From positions 1,991,501 through 2,055,500 of the forward strand of contig NZ_CP011492.1 in NCBI RefSeq assembly GCF_001011035.1: a stretch of DNA of 64,000 nucleotides, written 5' to 3'. Made by a program: the position numbers and the translations under genes. Positions 51,471 to 59,891 of the stretch are shown in pieces. Source of the stretch: Streptomyces sp. CNQ-509. Lineage in GTDB: Bacteria; Actinomycetota; Actinomycetes; Streptomycetales; Streptomycetaceae. Below the pieces are notes generated by a model that was not told where the DNA came from, ran no database searches, and saw nothing but the letters and a program-made list of their open reading frames with translations. How positions within the stretch are numbered: position 1 is the first letter of the stretch; the number at the start of each line of letters is the position of its first letter.

Positions 51471-52519
51471 CGTGCAGGTGCTCCTTTGAGGCCGCCGATC
51501 CCCAGCGGGCCGTCACCGGCGCCCTGCGGGTCGGGTACGGGGCCCGGGGCGACGGGGTCCGGAACGGCGGCCGCCGCCGCGCCGAGGGCGGCCGGCAGGG
51601 CGGGGAGGTCGTCGAGGAAGCCGGCCGCGGGGGCGAAGAACAGGCAGCCGGTCACGGCCGTGGACAAGTCCAGGATCCGGTCGTACGTCCCGGGCGGGCG
51701 GCCGAGGAACATGTTCTCCAGCATCTCCTCCAGCACCCCGGGCGCGCGCGCGTAGCCGATGACGTACGTGCCGAACTCGCCGTCGCCGACGGAGCCGAAC
51801 GGCATGTTGTCCCGTACGACCTGGCGCTCCTCGCCGCCGGGGCCCGTGATCGTGTTGAGCGCGACGTGCGGGTCCTCTGGCTGCACGCCCTCCGGCAACT
51901 CGGTGTTGCCCAGCTTGGTGCGCCCGATGACCCGCTCCTGCTCCTCGGTGCTCAGCGCCTCCCAGGCGTCGAGGTCGTGCACGTACTTCTGCACCATCAC
52001 GTAGCTGCCGCCGGCGAACCGCGGATCCTCGGGTCCCGTGAACACCGCGGCGCCCGCGGCCCGTCCGACCGGGTTCTCGGTGCCGTCGACGAAGCCGAGC
52101 AGGTCGCGCATGTCGTAGTACGTGAAGCCGTGCACCTCGTCGGCGACCGCGACGGCGTCGCCGAGCCGGGCGCGCAGCCGTCTGGCCAGCTCGAAGCAGA
52201 GGTCCATGCGCCGGGAGCGGATGTGGAAGAGCACGTCGCCGGGGGTGGCGACGGCGCGGTGGCGCTCACCCTCCAGTTCGCGGAACGGGTGCAGACCTGC
52301 CGGGCGCGGGCCCTGGAAGAGCCGGCCCCAGACGGCGGCGCCGATGCCCGCGACGCACGTCAGATCGTCGTCGGGGGCGCCGAAGCCCACGGCGCGCTGG
52401 CGCGCGGGGAGGTCTTCGAGCACGTCGCGGATCGTGTCCTCGCCGCCGGGCGCGACGGTGACGACGAGGAACACCGCGGCGGTGGCGGGCGGGGCCAGCA
52501 CGGGCTGGGGTTCGGGCAC
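51467..52519 (-). CDS. DyP-type peroxidase with encapsulin cargo-loading tail
   Basis: The 350-residue protein is a dye-decolorizing peroxidase: GFVDGTEN (the GxxDG distal motif, Asp and later Arg near heme), VMVQKYVHDLDAW and FLGRPPGTYDRI. It lacks a signal peptide, fitting an encapsulated form. Its C-terminus (LGIGGLKG, residues 339-346) closely matches known encapsulin loading peptides (LGIGSLKG type). It heads the operon and overlaps the shell gene by four bases. It should use peroxide to oxidise substrates inside the compartment, in the cytoplasm. Confidence 0.95.
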   Translation of the reverse strand: MPEPQPVLAPPATAAVFLVVTVAPGGEDTIRDVLEDLPARQRAVGFGAPDDDLTCVAGIGAAVWGRLFQGPRPAGLHPFRELEGERHRAVATPGDVLFHIRSRRMDLCFELARRLRARLGDAVAVADEVHGFTYYDMRDLLGFVDGTENPVGRAAGAAVFTGPEDPRFAGGSYVMVQKYVHDLDAWEALSTEEQERVIGRTKLGNTELPEGVQPEDPHVALNTITGPGGEERQVVRDNMPFGSVGDGEFGTYVIGYARAPGVLEEMLENMFLGRPPGTYDRILDLSTAVTGCLFFAPAAGFLDDLPALPAALGAAAAAVPDPVAPGPVPDPQGAGDGPLGIGGLKGAPAR

Positions 52520-52639
52520 GGTCCCTCCTGGTCACGGGGGCATTCGTGACGATACGGGACGTACCGGGCAGCGCAATCCGGCGGCGGGCCGCGTTCACCC
52601 GCCCGTGCGGCGGGGAGTCGTACGGGGGACTTCGCCGGG

Positions 52640-53014
52640 TCAGCCCGACAGGAGGTCGTACTCGCGGATCAGCCAGCAGACCGCCGTCAGCCGCAGCACC
52701 GCGAAGTCGTAGCCGACCGGCTCGCGCCAGTCGCTCTCGGCCAGCACGTCGGTGAACCCGACCACGTAGTCCGTCAGATCCTCGCGGCGCATCCGCTGCG
52801 GCGCGCAGACGCGCTCGATCCGCTGCGGCAGGAGGTCGTGCCAGGGGCGGCGCTGCCGGGGCACGATCGCGTCGCGTACGGCGGCCGCGTGCTGGTCGAC
52901 GGCCGCGACGAGCCCCGGCTCGAAAGCGAACTCCGACAGCCGTGGCAGGTACCTGGCGGCGACGGCGGTCAGCGGGCAGCCGACGGCTTCATCCCCGGGT
53001 CTTCCCACGTTCAC
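52640..53014 (-). CDS. DUF6401-like protein
   Basis: The protein (124 residues from the chosen GTG) shows the pattern [15 protein letters not shown] (near 35) and a C-terminal [21 protein letters not shown], seen in actinobacterial proteins listed as DUF6401 and linked to natural-product loci. The role is unknown. The start codon is uncertain; an in-frame ATG at 53071 would add 19 residues. Confidence 0.55.
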   Translation of the reverse strand: MNVGRPGDEAVGCPLTAVAARYLPRLSEFAFEPGLVAAVDQHAAAVRDAIVPRQRRPWHDLLPQRIERVCAPQRMRREDLTDYVVGFTDVLAESDWREPVGYDFAVLRLTAVCWLIREYDLLSG

Positions 53015-53134
53015 CGGTCGACTGTAACCCGGATCCCGCGGGCCTCCCGTCGTGAGGTACGTCCCACGCACCGCCGCCCCGCGCGCGGGCGGTGTTTCCA
53101 GCCCGGCGGTCCGCCACTATGCTCCGGCAACGCA

Positions 53135-53148
53135 TGGGAGCGCTCCCA
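53135..53148. promoter_or_regulatory. CebR-type operator upstream of the GH6 gene
   Basis: TGGGAGCGCTCCCA is a perfect 14-bp palindrome and matches the streptomycete CebR cellulose-utilisation operator. It lies 62 bases upstream of the cellulase start codon. Confidence 0.88.
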
Positions 53149-53209
53149 TACCGCACACCTCCCACCCGGAGACCCCCGTCTCCGGCAGACGCGACAAGGA
53201 CGGACCACC

Positions 53210-54217
53210 ATGCGCGTACGCATCCTGCGCCGATGGCGCCGCACCGCTCTCACCGGCCTCCTCGGCGCCGGCCTGGCCCTCGCCGGCCTCGCCACCGCGG
53301 CCCCCGCGACCCCGGCGGCACCCGCGGCCGAGCCGGACTCCGGCGCCGCCGCCCCGCACGCCTCCGCCGCACTGCCCGGCCCTCTGTACGTCGACCCCGA
53401 CTCCCAGGTCCGGCGGTGGACCGCGGCCAACCCCGGCGACTGGCGGCAGCCGGTCATCGCCGACCGCATCGCCTCCCAGCCGCAGGCCCGCTGGCTCTCC
53501 CAGTACAACCCCGGCACCGTGCAGCAGGAGGTCGCCGGCTACATGTCCGCCGCCGGCGACGCCCTGCCCGTGCTCTCCGTCTACGGCATCCCCGACCGCG
53601 ACTGCGGCGGCGCCAGCTCCGGCGGCGCCCCCGACCTGCCCTCGTACCAGAACTGGATCCGGCTCATCGCCGCCGGCCTCGGCGACCACCCCGTGGTGAT
53701 CATCCTGGAGACCGACGCGCTCGCCCTGGAGGACTGCCTCGACCAGGCGGGCCGCGACGCCCGGCACGCGGCGCTGCGGCAGGCCGTCACCACCCTGAAG
53801 GCCGCGGGCCCGCAGACCCACGTCTACCTCGACGGCGGCCACTCCGCCTGGCACTCCCCCGGCGACCAGGCCGCCCGGCTGGCGGCGTCCGGGGTCGCGG
53901 AGGCGGACGGTGTGTTCACCAACGTCTCCAACTTCCGCACCACGGCGGAGGAGGTCGCGTACGGCAAGCAGATCCTGGCCGCGCTCGGCGACCCGGACCT
54001 CAGCCTGGTCGTGGACACCAGCCGCAACGGCAACGGCTCCAACGGCGAGTGGTGCGACCCCTCCGGCCGCGCGCTGGGCGCGAACCCGACGCTCACCACC
54101 GGGGACGACGCCGTCGACGCGCTGCTGTGGGTCAAGCCGCCCGGCGAGGCGGACGGCTGCGCGGCGGGGGCGGGGCAGTTCGTCCCGGACCTGGCGTACG
54201 CGCTGGCGACCAACTGA
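53210..54217 (+). CDS. Secreted GH6 cellulase (endoglucanase/cellobiohydrolase)
   Basis: The 335-residue protein has a signal peptide (RRWRR, then a hydrophobic core, cleavage near 37) and a single GH6 catalytic domain (about 50-333). Motifs include LYVDPDSQVRRWT, PVLSVYGIPDRDCGG, IILETDALALEDC (catalytic Asp region) and VDTSRNGNGS. No carbohydrate-binding module is present. Its loop pattern and size suggest an endoglucanase. An operator recognised by CebR, released by cellobiose or cellotriose, lies in front. It converges with the TPR-like gene. Confidence 0.95.
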   Translation: MRVRILRRWRRTALTGLLGAGLALAGLATAAPATPAAPAAEPDSGAAAPHASAALPGPLYVDPDSQVRRWTAANPGDWRQPVIADRIASQPQARWLSQYNPGTVQQEVAGYMSAAGDALPVLSVYGIPDRDCGGASSGGAPDLPSYQNWIRLIAAGLGDHPVVIILETDALALEDCLDQAGRDARHAALRQAVTTLKAAGPQTHVYLDGGHSAWHSPGDQAARLAASGVAEADGVFTNVSNFRTTAEEVAYGKQILAALGDPDLSLVVDTSRNGNGSNGEWCDPSGRALGANPTLTTGDDAVDALLWVKPPGEADGCAAGAGQFVPDLAYALATN

Positions 54218-54243
54218 GCCCGCCTGCCACCGGCCGGCGTTCA

Positions 54244-54290
54244 GCCGGGCCGGTCCGGGCCGGCCGCCACCGACCCGGACCGGACCCGGC
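54244..54290. terminator. Imperfect hairpin between GH6 and the TPR-like gene
   Basis: A GC-rich stem (54244-54263 with 54271-54290) holds one bulge and a few mismatches, between two converging stop codons. It may terminate both transcripts. Confidence 0.45.
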
Positions 54291-54305
54291 TCTCAGGGGT
54301 GGCCC

Positions 54306-56120
54306 TCAGGGATAGATCAGCGGCTCGTAGCCCGCGCGCACGTCGGACTCCGAGGACTTGACGTACACCTCGGACGGCGGGCCGGTGTCGACGCCGTAGT
54401 ACGTGTACTCCAGCACGGCCGGGCAACTGGCGCCGCCGATCTCGACGGTGGTCTTCTTCGCCAGCTTGCCGGTGCGCAGCTCGTAGACCCGGACGGGGAT
54501 CTCCCGGTTCTTGAAGGCCACGTTGACGGAGCCGCCGATGGCTATGTCGTCCTCGTACGGGCAGTTCGCCACCGTGGCGCCGTGCTTCGACGAGCCCGCG
54601 CAGATGATCGCCACCGCGTCCTTCGGGTCCTTCGCGAGCCAGGAGGACGGCAGCTTCGAGCGGTGCTTGCTCTGGCCGATGAGCATCGCGCGGTGCGGTC
54701 CTTCGCCGCGGTAGGGCTTGGCGCCGCGGTACGGGGCCGGGTTGTCGCAGTACGCGGGCTTCTCGCCGTACTCGCCGGGCTTCAGCAGGCCGCGCACCTT
54801 GTCGAGCTGGATGGCCAGGTCCGCGCGCTCGACCCCGTCCTTCGCCGCACCGGCCAGCTCGCTGTCGGGGTACTCGTCGAGGAGCTGCTCGTACTGCGTG
54901 CGGGCCTGCTTCCAGGTGTCGTCGGCCATCAGCGCGTCGCCGCAGTCGACGATCGCGGCGGGCGCGACCTCGGGCACGACGTCGGCGGCGCGCGCGAGGC
55001 CGTCGTCGCCGGTCTCGTGGGCGCCGAGCCAGTCGGTGACCTCCTTGGTCTGGCAGGCGTCGTCGGTGGGCAGCGCGCCGAGGAACCCGTCGATCGCCTT
55101 GTCGACGTCGCCGCTGCGGTCCTCGCCGCCTTCGGCGTCACCGCCCGCGTACTCCTGGAGGACGGTGGCGAGATGGCCGAAACCCGCGCTCAGCGCGTCG
55201 GTGTCGCCGGTCAGTCCGGCGTCCAGCTCGTCCTCGGCCTGAGCGAGGAGGAGGTCGGCCCGGCGGCCGGCGGCGCCGTCCCAGAGCGCGCCGGGGTGGG
55301 CGGCGTACGCCTTGAGCGTGCGGGCGCCGCGTATACGGTCGTCCTCCGCCTGGCGCTCGGCCTTGAGCAGCAGCTCGCACGCCTCGGTGCCGTCCTCGGC
55401 GCGGGCGGTCAGCGGGGCGTCGGCGAGGCGGTGGCCGAACCAGAGTCCTTCGAGGTCGGAGACGGCCTGGGCGCATTCGCCCGCGCGGTGGGCGTCGGCG
55501 GCGTTGCCCTCGATCCGGGAGGCGTCGAGGCGCAGGGCGGTGCAGGCGAGGAGGACGGGGGCGGCGACGAGGAGGGCGACGAGGCGGTCGCGGCGCACGT
55601 TCGCGGGGAGGACGGGGGGTGCGGAGGGGGGCGGGGGCGCGTCGGCGGGCTCGCGCTCCGCGGCGTGCGCGGCCCCGGCTGGCTGCGCGGGCTCCGCCGG
55701 CTGTATCTCCGTGGCGTGCGCGGACGCCTCCGGCACGGCGGCGCCGCGGCGGGGCAGGCGGCCCCCGGCGAGATACCAGCCGTGCACGGTGACGCCTATC
55801 CACCACGCCAGCACGACGGCCTGGAACCATGCGTTCCGTCCGGCCGTCGCCAGCAGGATGACGAGCATGACTGACACGCCCGCGGCGCCGAAGGCGATCC
55901 GTGGCCTGCGGAGCATCCCGTAACCGATGCCCAGCAGCGAGGCGTTGGCGAGCCCGACGGCGTACGGGTCCCTGGCCCGTACGGGCACGGGCGCCAGCTC
56001 GAACACCGGGCGGTCGGGGCCGAACGCGAGGATGTCGGGTTCGGTGGGCTGCTGCCCGGAGCCGGCGCCCCGCCCGGGTTCGGCGGGCGGCTCGCTGGGC
56101 ATCGGGGGAAACGCTTCCAT
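54306..56120 (-). CDS. Membrane-anchored TPR-like protein of unknown function
   Basis: The 604-residue protein has an acidic N-terminus (about 1-55), two or three membrane spans (about 65-110), a Pro/Ala/Glu-rich linker, another membrane span (about 168-185), then a long extracytoplasmic helical region with TPR-like repeats (about 190-470; QARTQYEQLLDEYPDSELAGAAK is one). The C-terminal beta-rich domain (about 480-604) has four Cys residues. GAAAGGGATCACG precedes the ATG at 56120. No activity is recognised. Homologous proteins seem restricted to actinobacteria, judging by style only. Confidence 0.7.
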   Translation of the reverse strand: MEAFPPMPSEPPAEPGRGAGSGQQPTEPDILAFGPDRPVFELAPVPVRARDPYAVGLANASLLGIGYGMLRRPRIAFGAAGVSVMLVILLATAGRNAWFQAVVLAWWIGVTVHGWYLAGGRLPRRGAAVPEASAHATEIQPAEPAQPAGAAHAAEREPADAPPPPSAPPVLPANVRRDRLVALLVAAPVLLACTALRLDASRIEGNAADAHRAGECAQAVSDLEGLWFGHRLADAPLTARAEDGTEACELLLKAERQAEDDRIRGARTLKAYAAHPGALWDGAAGRRADLLLAQAEDELDAGLTGDTDALSAGFGHLATVLQEYAGGDAEGGEDRSGDVDKAIDGFLGALPTDDACQTKEVTDWLGAHETGDDGLARAADVVPEVAPAAIVDCGDALMADDTWKQARTQYEQLLDEYPDSELAGAAKDGVERADLAIQLDKVRGLLKPGEYGEKPAYCDNPAPYRGAKPYRGEGPHRAMLIGQSKHRSKLPSSWLAKDPKDAVAIICAGSSKHGATVANCPYEDDIAIGGSVNVAFKNREIPVRVYELRTGKLAKKTTVEIGGASCPAVLEYTYYGVDTGPPSEVYVKSSESDVRAGYEPLIYP

Positions 56121-56524
56121 CGTGATCCCTTTCTCGGGCGAGCCACCGGCGGGCCGTCCCCATCTTTCGGCACCGGAGCCGGGAGGGGTCCCGGAACACC
56201 CGCCCCCCGGCGGGCACATGAGCCGCCAGGGAGATCGTGGCCCACCGCGGCCCCGCCGAACAGACAGAACCCGGCCTTGCCGCGGGTCACGGAAGCGCAT
56301 CCGGCGCCCCGCGCCCCTCGCGGGGCGGGTGCGCCGAGTGGGACCTGTGAGGACTTGCGGAGTGCGCTTGCGGCGGCGTAAGAGCGACGGCGGATGTGCC
56401 GCAGCGCGCGCTGCGGCACATCCGCCGCCCGACTGCCGTCCGGTCCCGGGTATGCCCACCGTCTGCGCGCCACGGGGCCCACCTGTAGCGCCACGCCTTT
56501 CTGCCGGCGCGCCCCGCCGTGCGC
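56121..56524. other. Gene-free region with a 40-bp palindrome
   Basis: These 404 bases between two minus-strand genes contain no plausible gene; frames are short and lack ribosome sites. The 40-bp perfect palindrome at 56388-56427 is the main feature. Confidence 0.6.
56388..56427. terminator. 40-bp perfect palindrome, probable terminator of the HAD gene
   Basis: CGGCGGATGTGCCGCAGCGC at 56388-56407 is followed directly by its reverse complement. It starts 98 bases past the HAD stop codon on the minus strand and has no loop, so in RNA a few central pairs must open. It could also form a cruciform or bind a dimeric protein. Confidence 0.6.
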
Positions 56525-57217
56525 CTACTGCGCCGTCAGCGCCCGGACAAGGCCGTCCATCCCGTCGAAGTGCCGGTCGAACGCGTCCGTCGCCGCCGGC
56601 GGATCACCGGCCGGCCGCGGGACGTACGCCGTCCGCAGCCCGTTCTCCCGCGCCGCGCGCAGGTCCCAGGCGTGGGCGGCGACCATCAGCACCCGCTCGG
56701 GCGGGCAGTCGGCGGCTCGGGCGGCGAGCCCGTAGACCTCGGGCGCCGGCTTGTAGGCCCGTACCGCCGCGCCCGACAGGGCCTGGTGCCAGCGCAGCCC
56801 GCCGTGCGCGGCGAGATGGAGCAGCGCGGGGCCGGAGGCGTTGGAGAGCCCGGCGACGGGGAAGTGCCGGGCGATGCGGTCGAGTCCGGCGGCGGAGTCG
56901 GGCCACGGGGGCAGCCGCCGGGTGGCGGTGGCCAGCCGGGCGACGGCCGCCGGGTCGGTGACCCCGGCGCGTGCGGCCACCAGCTCGGCGGCCTCGCGGT
57001 CGACGGTCTCGCTGTCGGCGTACGGGCGCTCGCCCCGGGCCATCCGCGCCTGCTCGGTCTCGACGTGCCGCTGCCACAGGGCGAGGAGTTCGCCGGCCGC
57101 CGTGTCGTCGGCGGCGGGCGCGGCGGCGCGGATCTCCGCGCGCAGCCCGCCGGGTTCGTCGACGAGCGTGCCGAGGACGTCGAAGACGACGACCTGGGCG
57201 TCGCGGATCTCGGGCAT
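56525..57217 (-). CDS. HAD-superfamily hydrolase, haloacid dehalogenase type II
   Basis: The 230-residue protein has a HAD core: VFDVLGTLVDE (Asp 13 is the nucleophile), GLSNASG (motif II Ser), YKPAPEVYGLAA (motif III Lys) and MVAAHAWDLRAARENGL (motif IV). The Leu in DVLGTL and the AAHAWD pattern fit type II 2-haloacid dehalogenases. An AGGAGAGAC site precedes the ATG at 57217. The substrate could be a haloacid or a phosphate ester. It seems monocistronic. Confidence 0.85.
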   Translation of the reverse strand: MPEIRDAQVVVFDVLGTLVDEPGGLRAEIRAAAPAADDTAAGELLALWQRHVETEQARMARGERPYADSETVDREAAELVAARAGVTDPAAVARLATATRRLPPWPDSAAGLDRIARHFPVAGLSNASGPALLHLAAHGGLRWHQALSGAAVRAYKPAPEVYGLAARAADCPPERVLMVAAHAWDLRAARENGLRTAYVPRPAGDPPAATDAFDRHFDGMDGLVRALTAQ

Positions 57218-57351
57218 GTGTCTCTCCTGTTCACGGCGGGCTGTCGTGATCGGCAACAACGCCGCCGGCCGGTCCATGCCCGGAGGAGGGGAAGAGATGT
57301 CCACATGCGGGCGCACATTCCGTTTACAGCCGTGAAATCCCGCGCTACCGT

Positions 57352-57371
57352 CAATGGGAGCGCTCCCATTG
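57352..57371. promoter_or_regulatory. CebR-type operator upstream of the AA10 gene
   Basis: The 14-bp TGGGAGCGCTCCCA core (57355-57368) sits within a perfect 20-bp palindrome, CAATGGGAGCGCTCCCATTG. It lies about 160 bases upstream of the LPMO start codon. Confidence 0.88.
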
Positions 57372-57531
57372 ACCTGTTCACGACGAACGTGAGACCCCCT
57401 GCCAGGTCGGTCGCCCGCCCCGGCCCCGGGCCCGAGCCCTGTTCTCCGGGACGGCCCGGCGGCCCGGCACGCGCACCGAAGTCGCGGGCTCTCGCGTCAG
57501 CGCTCAGGGAGAACCCGAAGGAGACCTGACC

Positions 57532-58542
57532 ATGGCTGTCCAACGACTCGTCCGCGCCGCGCGATCACTCCGGCTCCGGCGCACGCTCGCACTCGCCGGG
57601 GTCGCGGGCGTCGCGACCGCCGCGCTGGCGGTGCCCACACCCGCGTCGGCCCACGGCGTCGCGATGGTGCCCGGCTCGCGCACGTTCCTGTGCTACAAGG
57701 ATCTGATCGCGAACAGCTCCACGCAGATGCCGCAGAACCCGGCGTGCAAGGCGGCGGTGCAGTCCGCCGGCACGACGCCGCTGTACAACTGGTTCGCCGT
57801 GCTGGACTCCAACGCCGGCGGGCGCGCCCAGGGCTACGTACCGGACGGCAAGCTCTGCAGCGCCGGCGACCGCAGCCCGTACAACTTCTCGCCGTACAAC
57901 GCGGCCCGCACCGACTGGCCGCTCACGCACCTCACCTCCGGCGCGAACATCAACCTCGAGTACAGCAACTGGGCGCACCACCCGGGCCGGTTCGAGGTCT
58001 ACATCACCAACAACGGCTGGAGCCCGTCCAAGACGCTGGCCTGGGGCGACCTGACGCACCTGCAGACCGTCACCAACCCGCCGCAGGCGGGCGGCGCGGG
58101 CTCGGACGGCGGGCACTACTACTGGAACCTGCAACTGCCGCAGCGCAGCGGGCAGCACATGCTGTTCATCCAGTGGATCCGCTCGGACAGCCAGGAGAAC
58201 TTCTTCTCCTGCTCGGACGTCGTCTTCGACGGCGGCAACGGCCAGGTCACCGGGCTGACGCCGGGCGCGATGTCGGCGGACGAGGTCAAGGCGCTGGGTG
58301 CGGGCAAGGAGAACACCAAGGCCGACCCGGTCAAGGGCGCGCACGGCGACCACGGCGCAGCTGCGCCGCAGGCGCAGGCGGTGGAGACGCTGAACGAGGG
58401 CGAGTCGAACCTGGCCGCCTCGTCCGACGACTCCTCGGCGGTGCTGCCGGCGGCGCTTGCGGGCGCCGGCGCGGTGATCTTCGCGGGCGGCGCACTGGTG
58501 TACAACCAGCGCCGGAACGGCCCGGGGAGGCAGCAGACCTGA
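57532..58542 (+). CDS. AA10 lytic polysaccharide monooxygenase with C-terminal membrane anchor
   Basis: The 336-residue protein has a signal peptide ending PTPASA, so mature chain begins at His 41 (HGVAMVPGSR), the copper-brace histidine. The second His is in NWAHHPGRFEVY and the domain ends near WIRSDSQENFFSCSDVVFD (about 235). A linker rich in Ala, Gly and Glu is followed by a membrane span (about 303-325) and a short basic tail (YNQRR). There is no sortase LPxTG. The enzyme should oxidise cellulose or chitin at the cell surface. A CebR-type box in front favours cellulose. Confidence 0.95.
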   Translation: MAVQRLVRAARSLRLRRTLALAGVAGVATAALAVPTPASAHGVAMVPGSRTFLCYKDLIANSSTQMPQNPACKAAVQSAGTTPLYNWFAVLDSNAGGRAQGYVPDGKLCSAGDRSPYNFSPYNAARTDWPLTHLTSGANINLEYSNWAHHPGRFEVYITNNGWSPSKTLAWGDLTHLQTVTNPPQAGGAGSDGGHYYWNLQLPQRSGQHMLFIQWIRSDSQENFFSCSDVVFDGGNGQVTGLTPGAMSADEVKALGAGKENTKADPVKGAHGDHGAAAPQAQAVETLNEGESNLAASSDDSSAVLPAALAGAGAVIFAGGALVYNQRRNGPGRQQT

Positions 58543-58634
58543 CGGCGGCGACGGGGGCGGTACGGACGGCGGCGCCGAGGGGCGACGCCGCGCGGGGCGG
58601 GCGAGCACGGGGGCGCCCGGCCTCGCGAAGGGCC

Positions 58635-58668
58635 CCCGCGGCCCGGGCCGACGGGCCCGGGCCGCGGG
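58635..58668. terminator. Bidirectional terminator between LPMO and TetR genes
   Basis: A perfect 15-bp stem (CCCGCGGCCCGGGCC with 58654-58668) and 4-base loop lie between two converging stop codons. Confidence 0.75.
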
Positions 58669-58694
58669 TCGTACCCGTACGCACCCTCGGGGCG

Positions 58695-59354
58695 CTAGAG
58701 CTCCGCTTCCGCTTCCGCCTCCGCCCCATGCAGCCGCAGCACCCCCACGCGCAGCGCTTCCGCCGCGGCGGCCGGGGTCATCCGGCCCGCGGCGACCTCC
58801 GCCCCTGCCGCGTGGCCGAGGGCGACGGTGGCGGCGGCCAGCCAGTGCGGCTCGGCGTCGCGCGCGAACTCCCCCGACTCCTGGCCGCGGCGGGCGATCC
58901 GCTCCAGCCGGTCGGTGATCGGCCGGTGCTGCTCGTCCTCCTGCCGGCGGTCCGCGGGGGGCGGCTCCGCGTGCCGGAGGCCGGGGTAGCGGTCGGCGAT
59001 CTCCCAGCTCACGTCGAGCAGCCGCAGCAGGCCCGTGGCGGCGGGGAGTTCGTCGAGGCGGGCAGCGTCGAGCGCGGCGTCGGTCTCCGCGGTGACGCGG
59101 TCGAAGACGGCGGACAGCACCTCGTTGCGCGAGGGGTAGTGGGCGTAGACGGTCTGGCGGGTGACGCCCGCGGCGGCGGCGATGGCCTCGACGCTGGCCT
59201 CGGGCCGCTCGCCGAGCAGCCGGACGGCGGCGTCGACGATGGCGGACCTGCTGCGCTCGGCGTCGGCGCGGCGGCGGCGCGGGGCGGGCCGGCGGCCCGC
59301 GGACTCGGCGGGTTCGCCGGATTCCCTGGACGGCAAAGTCTTACACCTTGTCAA
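58695..59354 (-). CDS. TetR-family repressor
   Basis: The 219-residue protein has a TetR helix-turn-helix (EAIAAAAGVTRQTVYAHYPSR, about 56-77) and a helical ligand domain. There is no ATG near the start; TTG at 59354 or TTG at 59336 (six codons on, with AAGG ahead) is needed. It is divergent from the SnoaL/HMA/DUF1772 operon, with an operator-like repeat between, so it probably represses that operon and perhaps itself. Effector unknown. Confidence 0.85.
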   Translation of the reverse strand: MTRCKTLPSRESGEPAESAGRRPAPRRRRADAERSRSAIVDAAVRLLGERPEASVEAIAAAAGVTRQTVYAHYPSRNEVLSAVFDRVTAETDAALDAARLDELPAATGLLRLLDVSWEIADRYPGLRHAEPPPADRRQEDEQHRPITDRLERIARRGQESGEFARDAEPHWLAAATVALGHAAGAEVAAGRMTPAAAAEALRVGVLRLHGAEAEAEAEL

Positions 59355-59373
59355 AGTTGTCTCGGGCGCTATA

Positions 59374-59390
59374 TCTTACGGAGTGTAAGA
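59374..59390. promoter_or_regulatory. TetR operator and overlapping promoter
   Basis: TCTTACGGAGTGTAAGA is an inverted repeat (TCTTAC/GTAAGA) with a 5-base spacer. A second TCTTAC at 59339-59344 lies on the other side. A promoter-like pair, TTGTCA at 59348 and TATCTT near 59372 with 18 bases between, would be covered by it. Confidence 0.6.
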
Positions 59391-59453
59391 GATAGCGCCT
59401 GCGGGTGCCAGGCCGCCGTGCGCGCGGGCTCGCCCGCCACCGGGGGGAGCGAG

Positions 59454-59891
59454 ATGACAGACACAGCCCGCCAGTTCATGACCGAGTTCTTCACCTCTTT
59501 CACGCGGGAGATCACGGCGGACGGCAGCGACCCGGGCCCGGTCGTCGACCGGTACTACACGCCGGACATCGTGCAGACGGCCGACGGGATCCGCATCGAC
59601 CGGGAGCGGCTGGTGGCGCACATCCGCCCGGTCCGTAAGAACCTCGCGGACTTCGCCTTCGAGGTGCACGAGGCGCTGCGGGACGGGGAGCGGATCGCCG
59701 CCCGCTTCACCATCCACGCCACTGACCGCAGGGGCCGGCGGACGGCCACGGAGGTCCATCTCTTCGGCGAGCTGGCCCCGGACGGCCGGATACGCAGGAC
59801 GCACCAGCTCAGCAGGACCATCAAGGACCCGGAGGCGGACGGGACGAGCCCGCGGGGGGAAGAGGCGAGCAAGGAGGGGGACGGTCCGTGA
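59454..59891 (+). CDS. SnoaL-like (NTF2-fold) protein
   Basis: The 145-residue protein fits the SnoaL/NTF2 fold: RQFMTEFFTSFTREI helix, VVDRYYTPDIVQTADGIRIDRERLVAHI, then IAARFTIHATDRRG strands. It is likely a ligand-binding or isomerase/hydrolase protein. A GGGGGGAGCGAG site precedes the ATG. It is the first gene of a run with the HMA protein, overlapping it by four bases. Confidence 0.75.
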   Translation: MTDTARQFMTEFFTSFTREITADGSDPGPVVDRYYTPDIVQTADGIRIDRERLVAHIRPVRKNLADFAFEVHEALRDGERIAARFTIHATDRRGRRTATEVHLFGELAPDGRIRRTHQLSRTIKDPEADGTSPRGEEASKEGDGP

